Source of the DNA: Bacillus inaquosorum KCTC 13429
GTDB taxonomy: Bacteria; Bacillota; Bacilli; Bacillales; Bacillaceae
Length of the DNA: 64,000 nt
Direction of reading: 5' to 3'
Assembly: GCF_000332645.1 (NCBI RefSeq)
Contig: NZ_AMXN01000001.1
Span: 310,001 to 374,000 of the forward strand
In this document: positions 43,574 through 53,930 of the stretch, in pieces
Numbering within the stretch: the first letter of the stretch is position 1
How the letters are laid out: each line of letters starts with the position of its first letter
Notes under the pieces: generated by a model
The model's database searches: none
What the model saw: the letters and a program-made list of their open reading frames with translations, nothing else
What the model was told of the DNA's origin: nothing
Made by a program: the position numbers and the translations under genes

Positions 43574-43762
43574 TTAATCTTTATCTGCGAATGTATCCTT
43601 TGCTTTCCCGATATCCTTTTGGATCTCGCCTTTCGCCTTATCTTTTTTGCCTTCAGCCTGCATATCCGCTTTATCGGTCATATCTCCGACTTTATCCTTC
43701 ACTTCTCCTTTGGCTTTATTTAAGCCGCCTTTCATTTTATCTTTTACACTATCGTTACCCAT
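43574..43762 (-). CDS. csbD: General-stress protein CsbD
   Basis: A 62-residue, highly charged, Lys/Asp-rich helical protein (CsbD family) with KMKGGLNKAKGEVKDKVGDM and a repeat-like KDKAKGEIQKDIGKAKD half. CsbD is a sigma-B-dependent stress protein of unknown mechanism. A GGGAGAG ribosome site precedes the ATG, and a good sigma-B promoter lies 38-63 bases upstream of it. Confidence 0.93.
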   Translation of the reverse strand: MGNDSVKDKMKGGLNKAKGEVKDKVGDMTDKADMQAEGKKDKAKGEIQKDIGKAKDTFADKD

Positions 43763-43800
43763 TTTGATTCTCTCCCTTCAATTAGGTGTGTACTTGTTAC

Positions 43801-43825
43801 CTTCCCGATCTGACAGGCGGTAAAC
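43801..43825 (-). promoter_or_regulatory. Sigma-B promoter of csbD
   Basis: On the minus strand GTTTAC (43825-43820), 13 bases and GGGAAG (43806-43801) match the sigma-B consensus GTTTAA-N12/15-GGGTAT. Confidence 0.75.
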
Positions 43826-43834
43826 ATTTGAATG

Positions 43835-44314
43835 TTATTTATCGATTTCGTAGCGCTCTCCATAGCGAAGCACCTTGTATATTGCCAGCCCGTCGGATGA
43901 CTTTTTCTCTGAATACCGTACCGGAAGCAGGGCGAAAAACACGTAATACGTAGAAAAATAGACAAACTGATAGAAAAACACATTCGGCTTTAATACACTG
44001 TGTAAAATCAGCAAGTTGACCGTAAAAATCGTTAACAGGTTAAACAGGCAGCCCCCGGCATACACGAGTGCATGTGAGAACCGATTGTCGATTTTCAGCT
44101 CACCATACCGGCAAAAAGAATCCATAAAATAGATCGTTCTGATCCGTATCGGCCCAATCTTGAGCAGCGTTTTGCCCATTCCAATATCCAATGATCCTTT
44201 TCCGCCAAAAATAAAAGCCATAAAGCTGTGCCCTGAAACATGTATGATCGATACAAGCGGCAGAACAATGAGGAAAGACCACAGAAACTTCACCATATCA
44301 TTGAAACCAAACAT
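43835..44314 (-). CDS. ywmF: Membrane protein YwmF with M50-like helix
   Basis: A 159-residue membrane protein with about four hydrophobic segments. The first has HVSGHSFMAFIFGGKG, which resembles the HExxH helix of site-2 (M50) proteases and their inactive relatives but lacks the catalytic Glu (His-Val-Ser-Gly-His). I choose the ATG at 44314 behind GAGGGGGAA; the frame is open 51 codons upstream with no ribosome site. Function unknown. It sits between rapB and csbD as in B. subtilis. Confidence 0.82.
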   Translation of the reverse strand: MFGFNDMVKFLWSFLIVLPLVSIIHVSGHSFMAFIFGGKGSLDIGMGKTLLKIGPIRIRTIYFMDSFCRYGELKIDNRFSHALVYAGGCLFNLLTIFTVNLLILHSVLKPNVFFYQFVYFSTYYVFFALLPVRYSEKKSSDGLAIYKVLRYGERYEIDK

Positions 44315-44454
44315 CAAATTCCCCCTCACGCTTGTCATAGACTCCGGCACCGTCTGGACCCTGCCATTTTGACGTTTGTGTTCAAAAGCAATATGTAGCG
44401 ATTTTTCCTGTTCTCCCCGGAAATAAACGTTCCGATGCTCCCCTTTTTTTGCAT

Positions 44455-44488
44455 ATAAAAAAACCATCTGGCAGCAGATGGTTTCGTC
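44455..44488 (-). terminator. Terminator of rapB
   Basis: AACCATCTG / CAGATGGTT hairpin followed by seven T residues on the minus strand, directly after the rapB stop. Confidence 0.85.
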
Positions 44489-45712
<1,224 letters not shown>

Positions 45713-45771
45713 TTATGCCTATCCTTATATATTTCGGTTTTTGTATGTATTTTTTGCACATAAGCTTTTTC

Positions 45772-45810
45772 ATCAAAAAAGCTTACCGGACACGCCGATA
45801 AGCTCTTTCA
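45772..45810 (-). terminator. Terminator of fdhD-moaA
   Basis: On the minus strand AGCTTATCGG pairs with CCGGTAAGCT and is followed by TTTTTT, just after the moaA stop. Confidence 0.85.
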
Positions 45811-45817
45811 TTTCATA

Positions 45818-46843
45818 TTAACCGCCAATATAAGACATTTCCACTTTCTTTTTGCCGGATGCTTTTGATAGCGTACGATCGACCGAATATTGATCGATGC
45901 GGTTTTTCCACACTTTGCCGATCATCTCTGACAGTTCGTGATCGCTTAACCCCTGCCGAACCGGCGCTCTGAGGTCAAATCCGCTTGAAGCGAATAAGCA
46001 GGTAAACAGCTCTCCTCTCGCAGAAAGACGAGCCCTGTTGCACGATCCGCAGAACGCATCAGATACAGATGATATGACGCCGATTTCTCCAGATCCGTCC
46101 AAGTAGCGGAATCTTGAAGCCACTTCGCCTTTATAATTAGGCGCTGCCGGCTCAACAGGCATCTGTTCATTGATCAAATCAATGATTTCCGCCTTTGTCA
46201 TGACGTCCTTCTTTTCCCATTGGTTGGTGTTGCCCACGTCCATAAATTCAATGAATCTCAGGATATGTCCTTTTTCTTTAAAATAACGCGCCATAGGCAG
46301 AATATCTTTTTCATTGACGCCCTTTTGGACGACCATGTTGATTTTCACACCGAGCCCCGCTTGCTTCGCCGCTTCAATGCCTTCCAGCACCTTGCTGACA
46401 GAAATCCCGCGTCCGTTTATCTTTTTAAACCGCTCGTCCTCTAAAGAATCAAGGCTGACTGTGACCCGTTTCAGCCCGGCTTCCTTGAGTCTCTCCGCAT
46501 AAACAGGCAGCAGTGATCCGTTTGTCGTCATCGCAATGTCACGGACACCCGGAATGCGGGCCAGTTTTTTGATTAATTCGGGCATATCTTTTCTCATGAG
46601 AGGCTCTCCGCCGGTTAAGCGGATTTTTTCAACACCGAACCTTGTGACAAACAGCGTCGCAAGCCGTTCCAGCTCCTCAAATGAAAGCAGCTCCTCTTTC
46701 TTTAAAAAAGGATAATCCGGGCCGAATAATTCGGCGGGCATACAGTACGTGCATCGGAAGTTGCAGCGGTCTGTAACAGAAATGCGAAGGTCTCTCAGCG
46801 GTCTGTTCCTTTTATCCAACATCTGACGCGATTCTGTATTCAT
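45818..46843 (-). CDS. moaA: GTP 3',8-cyclase MoaA
   Basis: A 341-residue radical-SAM enzyme converting GTP to 3',8-cyclo-GTP, the first step of molybdenum-cofactor synthesis. The N-terminal cluster is CNFRCTYC (C-x3-C-x2-C); LTGGEPL binds S-adenosylmethionine; the C-terminal second cluster is [18 protein letters not shown]; and the protein ends in Gly-Gly (YIGG), needed for activity. It lies directly after fdhD, 15 bases apart. Confidence 0.96.
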   Translation of the reverse strand: MNTESRQMLDKRNRPLRDLRISVTDRCNFRCTYCMPAELFGPDYPFLKKEELLSFEELERLATLFVTRFGVEKIRLTGGEPLMRKDMPELIKKLARIPGVRDIAMTTNGSLLPVYAERLKEAGLKRVTVSLDSLEDERFKKINGRGISVSKVLEGIEAAKQAGLGVKINMVVQKGVNEKDILPMARYFKEKGHILRFIEFMDVGNTNQWEKKDVMTKAEIIDLINEQMPVEPAAPNYKGEVASRFRYLDGSGEIGVISSVSDAFCGSCNRARLSARGELFTCLFASSGFDLRAPVRQGLSDHELSEMIGKVWKNRIDQYSVDRTLSKASGKKKVEMSYIGG

Positions 46844-46858
46844 AGCTACAGCCCCTTC

Positions 46859-47647
46859 CTATCCCCCGATTCTCTCAGGGTGTGTATATACATTAAACGA
46901 TCCGTTTCTGACAAATCCGATCGCTGTAATATTTAATTCTTCCGCCATTTGAATCGCAAGCTCCGTTGGGGCCGATTTGGAAATGACAATCGACACACCG
47001 ATTTTTGCCGCTTTTAACAGGACTTCTGATGAGATTCTGCCGCTGAACACAATCAGTTTGTCGCGGACGGACATCCCGTTCAGAAGACAGTGTCCGTATA
47101 ATTTATCAAGTGCGTTGTGCCGGCCGATATCAGTGCGCATCAGGAGCAATTTCTCTGTGTCACAAAGCGCCGCATTGTGGACGCCACCCGTATCCTGAAA
47201 CGTTCCGCTCCCTTGTTGCATGTCTTTCATAAGCGCCAGACACGCTTCAGGCGATATCTTGATTTGGCTGACAGCCGTTTTTGCGGTTTTGACATCCTGC
47301 TGAAAGTAAAAATGGCGGCCCTTTCCGCAGCATGACCCGATCACCCGTTTCGTATAATCCTTTTGATCCAATGTCTCAGGATGAACGAGGTCGACATAAA
47401 CAAAACCGAGACTTTCATCTATTGTAAACCTTTTAATCTCTTTTTGAAATCGTATTACACCCTCTGATGCGAGAAATCCGATGACAAGCTCTTTGATATG
47501 CTCCGGCGTACAAACGAGCGTCACAAATTCACTTCCGTTCAGTATCACTGTCAAAGGGTATTCCGTTACCATCCGGTCTTCTATTTTGCTCATTTCCCCT
47601 TGTTCATAGCGCCATACATCCCTGACCGCAGTTACTTTATCGTTCAA
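46859..47647 (-). CDS. fdhD: Formate dehydrogenase accessory sulfurtransferase FdhD (NarQ)
   Basis: A 262-residue sulfur carrier that inserts sulfur into the molybdenum cofactor of formate dehydrogenases. The Cys pair lies in VIGSCCGKG; VHNAALCDTEKLLLMRTDIGRHNALDKLYG and SEVLLKAAKIGVSIVISKSAPTELA are family signatures. The start is TTG at 47647 after GGAGGGGAAG. It is cotranscribed with moaA; both serve molybdoenzymes encoded elsewhere. Confidence 0.95.
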   Translation of the reverse strand: MNDKVTAVRDVWRYEQGEMSKIEDRMVTEYPLTVILNGSEFVTLVCTPEHIKELVIGFLASEGVIRFQKEIKRFTIDESLGFVYVDLVHPETLDQKDYTKRVIGSCCGKGRHFYFQQDVKTAKTAVSQIKISPEACLALMKDMQQGSGTFQDTGGVHNAALCDTEKLLLMRTDIGRHNALDKLYGHCLLNGMSVRDKLIVFSGRISSEVLLKAAKIGVSIVISKSAPTELAIQMAEELNITAIGFVRNGSFNVYTHPERIGG

Positions 47648-47721
47648 TGTCTCTTCCCCTCCGCAATGTTCCTGCCTTTATATTTTTTCACACTCCTCGG
47701 ATTTTGTCGAATCCTGAGACA

Positions 47722-47755
47722 TAAAAAGAGCCCTCTATATAAAGGGCTCTATGTT
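47722..47755 (-). terminator. Terminator of ywmE
   Basis: AGAGCCCT / AGGGCTCT stem followed by TTTTTAT on the minus strand; it overlaps the ywmE stop. Confidence 0.75.
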
Positions 47756-47910
47756 TGATTATGCCGATTCTTTTTCAGGATCGTAAACAGCACAACGGCC
47801 GCGATCAAGGTGAGCATACTGACAAAAAAGAAGGCTGCCAATTTTAGAAAAACACCGAGTAATATAAACGCCACGGCGGCTATAAGAAAAATCATTCCTA
47901 ATAATCTCAT
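47749..47910 (-). CDS. ywmE: Small membrane protein YwmE
   Basis: A 53-residue protein made of two hydrophobic helices (MRLLGMIFLIAAVAFILLG and LAAFFFVSMLTLIAAVVLFTIL) and a short basic tail. The ATG at 47910 follows AAAAGGGG; the reading frame extends 28 codons upstream through the ywmD terminator, which cannot be coding. The size equals B. subtilis YwmE. Function unknown. Confidence 0.8.
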   Translation of the reverse strand: MRLLGMIFLIAAVAFILLGVFLKLAAFFFVSMLTLIAAVVLFTILKKNRHNQT

Positions 47911-47964
47911 CTGTTCAACCCCTTTTAAGGGTATCATTCCCGCACCGATCGTTTTTAAACCAAT

Positions 47965-47993
47965 AGAAAAAGGCGCCTGGGGGAGCGCCTTCA
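47965..47993 (-). terminator. Terminator of ywmD
   Basis: AAGGCGC / GGCGCCTT stem with T-run on the minus strand, just below the ywmD stop. Confidence 0.75.
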
Positions 47994-48002
47994 CTCATAC
48001 GA

Positions 48003-48677
48003 TTACTCAGTAAATTTTTGTGCTTCTTTTTCCCAAGCCTGTTCAAACTCGTCCGCGCTGTTCGCTGAAATATATTCTCCGCCGCCAGCAACAGCCGCCT
48101 GTTTCATCTCTTCATTTCCTTTGACATCAAAGTTGAAGCCAATGATGTTTACAATCGTATCCACATTCGCTTCACGAAGCTTTGCAATTTCCGCCGCTGG
48201 ATCTCCGCCGCACGTTTCCTCACCGTCAGTGATTAAATACACCACGTTTTTCCCGTCAGCGTCAAATGCTTCAAATTCTTTTCTTGTATCTGAAAGTGCT
48301 TTGGCAATCGGTGTCCAGCCAGTCGGCTTGATTTCACTCAATGAATTGTCAAACAGCGATCCTTCATATGGGTGAAGACCGTAAATGGTTTCCGTCGTGC
48401 TGCATGAAAGAGCTTTGCCGGACAGTTTATTGTTTCCAGCATGTCCGAAAACGCGAAGCATGAGATTTGTATCCTTTGGAAGCAGCTCGGCAAAAGACTT
48501 TACTGATTTTTTCGCAATGTCTATTTTGCGCTCTCCCCCTGTTTTTTGAACCATGCTTCCGCTTCCGTCAAACAAAACCGCTACATTTGTGTCAGCCTGT
48601 TTTTCAGCGGCAAAAGACGGAGATGCAAAGGAGACAGTCAGCAATCCAATGATACCGGCAGCCAGCAATTTTTTCAT
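48003..48677 (-). CDS. ywmD: Secreted von Willebrand factor A domain protein YwmD
   Basis: A 224-residue exported protein. A signal peptide (about 1-23, ending SFA-AEK) is followed by a vWA domain with an intact metal-ion-dependent adhesion site: DGSGSM, the Thr of GWTPIAKAL and the Asp of LITDGEETCGG. Two Cys (in LSCSTTE and ETCGG) could form a disulfide outside the cell. It is a tandem paralogue of YwmC. Function unknown; ligand binding at the cell surface is likely. Confidence 0.88.
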   Translation of the reverse strand: MKKLLAAGIIGLLTVSFASPSFAAEKQADTNVAVLFDGSGSMVQKTGGERKIDIAKKSVKSFAELLPKDTNLMLRVFGHAGNNKLSGKALSCSTTETIYGLHPYEGSLFDNSLSEIKPTGWTPIAKALSDTRKEFEAFDADGKNVVYLITDGEETCGGDPAAEIAKLREANVDTIVNIIGFNFDVKGNEEMKQAAVAGGGEYISANSADEFEQAWEKEAQKFTE

Positions 48678-48997
48678 GTTTTTCTTCCTTTCTTTATCAT
48701 ATTTTCCAACTATAGTTGGATTCTTCTTTATGCTAGAATATGAAAATGCAAAAAGATATAGGACAAGCTGCCTTTTGTGCCGCTTTCACTTCCTGTACAA
48801 AATCGCTTGAAACGCCGATCTTTTTTAGACATTTTCGCCTAGAAAGCATAAACAGATTGTGACATCCTTCATTCTTTTTTCGCCGTAATCATGTTATAAA
48901 ACGGAAATCTGCTACTATACTACAGGCAGACAGCTCATCACTTTTGAAAATTTTGTTACATAAAAAAAGAGGCTGACCTTCATCAGCCTCTTTTTTC
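48678..48997. other. Intergenic region ywmD-ywmC (320 bases)
   Basis: It contains the ywmC terminator at its right end and, 29-44 bases before ywmD, a perfect 16-base palindrome TCCAACTATAGTTGGA (48706-48721) that could be an operator or a leader hairpin. I see no gene in it. Confidence 0.5.
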
Positions 48998-48998
48998 T
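48960..48998 (-). terminator. Terminator of ywmC
   Basis: AAAGAGGCTGA / TCAGCCTCTTTTTT hairpin directly after the ywmC stop, T-rich on the minus strand. Confidence 0.85.
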
Positions 48999-49681
48999 TA
49001 TTTAGATAACATCAGTGATTGCTGAGTGAAGATTTTCTCAACATCTTTTTGAGTATAAGCAGGGAAGTATTCACCGCCGCCTACTTTCGCAATCGCGTTC
49101 AGCTGGCCTTTATATCCCTCTTTATAATCAAAACCGATCACATTAACAGTGATATTGTCTTTATGCAGTTCTTTTGCTGTTTTAATTGGATTTCCTCCGC
49201 ACGTTTCCTCACCGTCTGTCAGCAGATACACCACTTTTTCCCCTTTAGTGTCAAGCTGGTCAAAAGAAGATTTCGCCTCGTTCAGCGCTTTGGCAATTGG
49301 CGTCCAGCCAGTCGGCCCAATTGCATTGAGAGAATTGAGGAAGCTTTGCTCGTTAAAGCTTTGGAAGCCGTATACGTTGCGGATAGCTTCACATGACTGA
49401 ACTTTTCCGGAATTTTTATTGTTTCCTTCTGAACCAAACACGCTCATTTTCACCTGAGTTCCTTCCGGCAGTGAGCTTGCAAACTTAGAAATTTCTTTTT
49501 TAGCTGAATTAAATTTAGATACACCGTCTATTCTTTTCGCCATGCTTCCGCTGGCATCAAGCAATACTGCCACGTTTGCCGGAGCTTCAGCCTCCGATTC
49601 TTTCTTTTCAGCCGCAAAAGCAGGTGAAGTTAATCCAAATAGCAAGCCTGTCATCATGATCAGTGAAAATCTTTTCTTCAT
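48998..49681 (-). CDS. ywmC: Secreted von Willebrand factor A domain protein YwmC
   Basis: A 227-residue exported vWA protein, paralogue of YwmD. A signal peptide (about 1-23, ending AFA-AEK) is followed by the MIDAS residues DASGSM, the Thr of GPTGWTPIAKAL and LLTDGEETCGG. The pair differ mainly in the C-terminal third (DYKEGYKGQLNAIAKVGGGEYFPAYT here). Its AAAGGGG site precedes the ATG. It has its own promoter region and terminator, so it is not simply cotranscribed with ywmD. Confidence 0.88.
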   Translation of the reverse strand: MKKRFSLIMMTGLLFGLTSPAFAAEKKESEAEAPANVAVLLDASGSMAKRIDGVSKFNSAKKEISKFASSLPEGTQVKMSVFGSEGNNKNSGKVQSCEAIRNVYGFQSFNEQSFLNSLNAIGPTGWTPIAKALNEAKSSFDQLDTKGEKVVYLLTDGEETCGGNPIKTAKELHKDNITVNVIGFDYKEGYKGQLNAIAKVGGGEYFPAYTQKDVEKIFTQQSLMLSK

Positions 49682-50076
49682 GTTCGTACCCCTTTACAAG
49701 TTTGTTTCTGCGTGCAGATGTTCAACGCTGAACATAACTAATCGTAATCGACAAAAACAGAGAAATAAATAGGGCGGGCTTCCCCATTGCTGTTGTTTAC
49801 TTTTGCATAGAAACCTTTGTTTTTATTAGTGATTTCCGCCTAACGCTATGATGAAAATAGATGATTGTCGGCCTTTCGGCTTTCGTTATATGAGTCTGTC
49901 GAAGTCTGTCGATAAATGTGGATTACTTTACCACAATCTCAAAGCCATAAATCAGGAAAAAGGGATTGATTCCCTTGTCACCCTAAAGACTGTCAGGAGC
50001 TTCTCTAAACAGTTTTAACCGCCCTTAGATAAAAGACATTCAGGAACAGAAAAAGACGCTCAGTGAGCGTCTTTTT
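49682..50076. other. Intergenic region ywmC-spoIID (395 bases)
   Basis: It holds the spoIID terminator at its right end (50048-50079) and, 37-54 bases before ywmC, the inverted repeat ATGTTCA-ACGC-TGAACAT (49718-49735). No gene or structural RNA is evident in the remaining 300 bases. Confidence 0.5.
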
Positions 50077-50079
50077 TTA
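50048..50079 (-). terminator. Terminator of spoIID
   Basis: AAAAAGACGCTCA / TGAGCGTCTTTTTTT hairpin; it reaches the spoIID stop and works on the minus strand. Confidence 0.85.
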
Positions 50080-51108
50080 CTTCCTCGCCATATATTTATT
50101 CAAAAACGAATCTGCGTCTGAAATTTGTGTGCCTTGGTAATAGTACTTCACAATTTGATCAACCGTTTTGCCTTCTTTCGCCATAAAATTCGCGCCATAT
50201 TGGCTCATCCCGACACCGTGGCCAAATCCTTTCGTCGTGACTGTAATCGTGTCTCCGTTTCGCTCCCAATCAAAATCGGCTGAATTAAGGCCCAGCTTTT
50301 CGCGTATGTCTCTTCCTTTCAGCGTCTTGCCGTTAATAACGGCTGTTGCGACCTGATGGCCCGGTGTCTCTCCGGTAATCTTTCCGACTGTGCCAGACCC
50401 ATCCAGCTTGACGCCAAGCTTTTGCTCAAATTCTGCCGCTGTAAAGGTTTTCGTTGCCAAATATTTTGGCGACTTTTTATCCCAAGCGCTTTTGACGCTT
50501 TTTAAATATGGGATGGCACTTGTCCAATAGGCTTCTGCATTTTCTGTGTAGCCGTTGCTTGTGGAGAAAAAAGAGGCTTCAATCGGCTGGTTGTTGTACG
50601 TTAAGATTTTGCCTTGCGTGCTGGCAACTGCATCTGTGATTTTCTTCAGTTTTCCCTCATAGCTCGCGCCCCACTGTTTTTTCAGCTCTGCTTTGCTTTT
50701 ATACACCTGAAACATCTGGGTATCATCCACCAGCGAGCCTTTAGGAGCCTCTACCGCTGAATTTGAGACCATCAGTCTGACAATAAACGTTCTGGCGGCG
50801 AGCGCCTGAGCTTTCAGCGCTTCAGATTCAAAGGTTGCCGGCATTTCGGAGGCGACGACTCCAATCACATACTCTTCAAGCGGAATGTCTTCTACGGATT
50901 GATTTGCGGTTCGATAGACGGGAATAGAAACAGGCGATGCTTTCAACGTTTCCGCTCCTTTTGATGCTGGTTTCGTGCTGACTGCTGTCTTTCCTGATTC
51001 TACGCTGGCCCCCGCTTCTTTGTTATGCTGGAACGGTATGACCAAGAGTGTGGGAATCAAGAGAATCAATGCACATAGTACGGATAGTGTGATTACGAAT
51101 TGTTTCAT
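50077..51108 (-). CDS. spoIID: Lytic transglycosylase SpoIID
   Basis: A 343-residue membrane-anchored enzyme of the mother cell that, with SpoIIM and SpoIIP, degrades septal peptidoglycan during engulfment. An N-terminal membrane helix (about 5-27) is followed by the SpoIID domain: EEYVIGVVASEMPATFESEALKAQA contains the catalytic Glu, and GFGHGVGMSQYGANFMA is the conserved C-terminal motif. AGGAGGCAG precedes the ATG, and a strong sigma-E promoter lies upstream. Confidence 0.97.
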   Translation of the reverse strand: MKQFVITLSVLCALILLIPTLLVIPFQHNKEAGASVESGKTAVSTKPASKGAETLKASPVSIPVYRTANQSVEDIPLEEYVIGVVASEMPATFESEALKAQALAARTFIVRLMVSNSAVEAPKGSLVDDTQMFQVYKSKAELKKQWGASYEGKLKKITDAVASTQGKILTYNNQPIEASFFSTSNGYTENAEAYWTSAIPYLKSVKSAWDKKSPKYLATKTFTAAEFEQKLGVKLDGSGTVGKITGETPGHQVATAVINGKTLKGRDIREKLGLNSADFDWERNGDTITVTTKGFGHGVGMSQYGANFMAKEGKTVDQIVKYYYQGTQISDADSFLNKYMARK

Positions 51109-51145
51109 ATTCAGCTGCCTCCTGCTCGGGATTCGACTCTAGTCT

Positions 51146-51174
51146 AGTCTATGGGCAGGGACAAGCTAATATGA
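51146..51174 (-). promoter_or_regulatory. Sigma-E promoter of spoIID
   Basis: On the minus strand TCATATT (51174-51168), 14 bases and CATAGACT (51153-51146) match the sigma-E consensus at all but one position. spoIID is a classic sigma-E gene. Confidence 0.85.
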
Positions 51175-51259
51175 CTCTCGTTTTGGACAGAAACTTTATT
51201 TGTCATTTACGTATTCTTTTTTGCTATTTTGCGCATAATGATGATAATACACGAAAAAT

Positions 51260-51299
51260 AAAAAATCAGTATGCCAGAGTGACATACTGATTTTTAGGT
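51260..51299 (-). terminator. Terminator of murAA
   Basis: AAAATCAGTATG / CATACTGATTTTTT hairpin following the murAA stop on the minus strand. Confidence 0.85.
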
Positions 51300-51303
51300 A
51301 AGT

Positions 51304-52614
51304 TTATGCGTTTAAGTCAGAAACGACTTCTTTGTTCTCTTGCTCAGAAGCAGACTCATCATTTACACGTTCGATGTCTGCGCCAATAGCTGCAAGCTTC
51401 TTATGGAAATCAACGTAACCGCGGTCTAAGTGCTTCAGTTCTGTAACACGTGTATGACCTTCAGCCACTAACCCCGCAAGAATCAGCGCTGCACCTGCAC
51501 GCAAATCAGTCGCTGCAACTTCAGCTCCCTGAAGCTGTACAGGGCCATTAATGATGACAGAACGTCCTTCAATCTTGATATCACCATTCATACGGCGGAA
51601 TTCTTCCGCATGCATAAAACGGTTTTCAAAAACAGTTTCTGTAATCATGCTTGTGCCGCTTGCACGAAGCAGAAGCGCCATCATTTGTGACTGCATGTCA
51701 GTCGGGAAGCCTGGGTGAGGCATTGTTTTAATGTCAATCGGTTTAAGTTCTTTCGGGCCGATGACACGCAGACCTTCACCTTCATCCTTAATCGTTACAC
51801 CCATCTCTTCCATTTTTGCAATTAAAGAGGTGAGATGTTCAGGAACCGCTCCTTTAACTAATACGTTTCCTTCAGTAATTGCAGCGGCAACCATAAATGT
51901 CCCTGCTTCAATGCGGTCAGGAATAATATGGTGTTTTACGCCGTGAAGCTTTTCGACTCCTTCAATTTTGATGGTGCCGGTGCCCGCTCCGCGGATTTTT
52001 CCGCCCATGCCATTGATATAGTTTGCTAAATCAACGATTTCTGGTTCTTTCGCCACGTTCTCCAGCGTTGTTGTTCCTTCAGCTAGAGCGGCTGCCATAA
52101 TCAGGTTCTCTGTAGCTCCTACACTTGGGAAGTCCAGATAGATTTTTGCGCCTTGCAGACGGCCTTTTACTTCAGCTTCGATGAAGCCATTGCCGACTTT
52201 GATTTCTGCGCCCATTGCTTCAAAACCTTTTAAATGCTGATCAATCGGTCTGGAACCAATTGCGCATCCGCCCGGAAGCGCAACTCTTGCATGACCTGTA
52301 CGCGCAAGAAGCGGCCCCATGACAAGCACAGATGCACGCATTTTACGAACATATTCAAAAGGTGCTTCAGTTTGCAAAGCGTATGAAGCATTTACAGTCA
52401 CTTCATTATTCTCAAAATGCACATCTGCTCCTAAATGACGCAACACTTCGTTAATTGTATATACATCGGAGAGCGTAGGTACATCACAAATTACGCTTTT
52501 TTCTTCACTTGCTAATAAAGATGCAGCGATAACAGGTAAAACGGCATTTTTAGCGCCTTCAACTTTGACTGTGCCGTTTAACTTTTGACCGCCGCGGACG
52601 ATGATTTTTTCCAA
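51304..52614 (-). CDS. murAA: UDP-N-acetylglucosamine 1-carboxyvinyltransferase MurAA
   Basis: A 436-residue cytoplasmic enzyme adding enolpyruvate from PEP to UDP-GlcNAc, the first committed peptidoglycan step and the fosfomycin target. The PEP/fosfomycin-binding Cys lies in [40 protein letters not shown] and [15 protein letters not shown] are conserved. The last 20 residues are an acidic tail. The start is TTG at 52614 behind GGAGGGG. Bacillus carries a second copy (murAB) elsewhere; sequence and place fit MurAA. Confidence 0.96.
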   Translation of the reverse strand: MEKIIVRGGQKLNGTVKVEGAKNAVLPVIAASLLASEEKSVICDVPTLSDVYTINEVLRHLGADVHFENNEVTVNASYALQTEAPFEYVRKMRASVLVMGPLLARTGHARVALPGGCAIGSRPIDQHLKGFEAMGAEIKVGNGFIEAEVKGRLQGAKIYLDFPSVGATENLIMAAALAEGTTTLENVAKEPEIVDLANYINGMGGKIRGAGTGTIKIEGVEKLHGVKHHIIPDRIEAGTFMVAAAITEGNVLVKGAVPEHLTSLIAKMEEMGVTIKDEGEGLRVIGPKELKPIDIKTMPHPGFPTDMQSQMMALLLRASGTSMITETVFENRFMHAEEFRRMNGDIKIEGRSVIINGPVQLQGAEVAATDLRAGAALILAGLVAEGHTRVTELKHLDRGYVDFHKKLAAIGADIERVNDESASEQENKEVVSDLNA

Positions 52615-52647
52615 GGTATTCCCCTCCGCGTCCCTAAATTCTCTATA

Positions 52648-53388
52648 TTAATATTCAGTCGTAACGATTGGTGTGCCAACCGTAACGGTATGTTTTCCGC
52701 CCATTCCTGCACTTCTAAGTGCAATTTGCAAATTCATTTTATGTTTCGAGGTCATGATGTACTCTTCCCACTCATCTGTAAACGCAGAAATAGAAACGAA
52801 ATTTGGCTCAACTACATGTTCTACAGATCTTGCTTGAAATTCTTTTAATAACTGATTTGCTTTTTTTTGCAAAACAATATTCATATTATCATCTAAATGA
52901 CCATTTAGACAAGTAAAAATAACTACTTTTTCTTGGAATATCCCGAGTGTCTCCCGTTCAAACTGTTCATATGTATCATTCCAGCTATTCGGTGTCTCAA
53001 GACTCATTTGCTCATATAATAAATACGAAGTTGGGTTGTGTTTTTTGAGGGTTGTGACAAGCTGCAGTCTAAAAGAAGTGCGATTTTTTTTGTCAGTATA
53101 TGTGCCAATTGCCTTTACGATTTTATCTTCCTGTGCAATCGCCCAATGATATTGACGATACTCTGATTTTAAATGTTGCACTTTTTTATAAAATTCTTTC
53201 TTGGTCAGCGACATGTTTTGTTTTGCATGCAATGTCCACTTATCTATTGACACATCTTGGCGTTCCATCCCCTCTGCAATTTGTGCTAACGGCGTTAACT
53301 CACTCGCATGAATTGTATGGAAAATAGCAATGACGAAGCTTAACATCACGGATATGATAATGGCGTAGCTTACTTGTTTTTTCTTCAT
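52648..53388 (-). CDS. ywmB: YwmB (DUF1779, TATA-box-like fold family)
   Basis: A 246-residue protein with one N-terminal hydrophobic helix (about 7-28), then a soluble part outside the membrane. MNLQIALRSAGMGGKHTVTVGTPIVTTEY at the C-terminus is the family signature. The second of two near ATGs (53388) is chosen because GGGGGAGAG lies seven bases before it and abuts the first. Function unknown; it sits directly upstream of murAA, 33 bases apart. Confidence 0.85.
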   Translation of the reverse strand: MKKKQVSYAIIISVMLSFVIAIFHTIHASELTPLAQIAEGMERQDVSIDKWTLHAKQNMSLTKKEFYKKVQHLKSEYRQYHWAIAQEDKIVKAIGTYTDKKNRTSFRLQLVTTLKKHNPTSYLLYEQMSLETPNSWNDTYEQFERETLGIFQEKVVIFTCLNGHLDDNMNIVLQKKANQLLKEFQARSVEHVVEPNFVSISAFTDEWEEYIMTSKHKMNLQIALRSAGMGGKHTVTVGTPIVTTEY

Positions 53389-53522
53389 GTTCATCTCTCC
53401 CCCTTATCCCCAGTTTTACCGGAGGCAAGAGGCGCCATACGTAAAAATCTTCGTCAAAACTCGAGCTATTCGCTTCAACCTGCTTCCCCAACCATTCCCA
53501 TGATTATGATGTTCAAAACCTA

Positions 53523-53753
53523 TTAAAATAGATAGGGAAGCTGCTGTGAATAATTGAGGTAATCTAAAAAGAAATTCGCAACGGTTGTTCCAATGGCGAT
53601 TGTCAGCAAAATCATCAGGAGTCTTGCCTGCACGACTTTGCCTTTTTTGATTAACGGATCGATATTGACGGCTTGCAGCGCCCACCAAGTCACCGCTATA
53701 AAAATCAGGTGAACGACAATGCCAATTGCAGCCTGCTGCCCCAATACACTCAT
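53523..53753 (-). CDS. ywzB: Small membrane protein YwzB (DUF1146)
   Basis: A 76-residue protein with two hydrophobic helices (about 8-28 and 45-63) separated by NIDPLIKKGKVVQARLL, the conserved DUF1146 loop. AAAGGAGTG precedes the ATG. It lies between ywmA and ywmB as in B. subtilis. Function unknown. Confidence 0.88.
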   Translation of the reverse strand: MSVLGQQAAIGIVVHLIFIAVTWWALQAVNIDPLIKKGKVVQARLLMILLTIAIGTTVANFFLDYLNYSQQLPYLF

Positions 53754-53930
53754 CTATTCCACTCCTTTCATCCTTTCTCCGCGTTTATACCCTTTCTTAT
53801 TATATAAGAAGCACAGATAAAGATGATACATTTTATACAGAATGGAATAATCAGCCAAATATAGGGCTAATCCCCGCTTAAAGTGCGATTCTTTTACATG
53901 GTATACTTTGTTGGAAAGGAGCTGGCAAAT

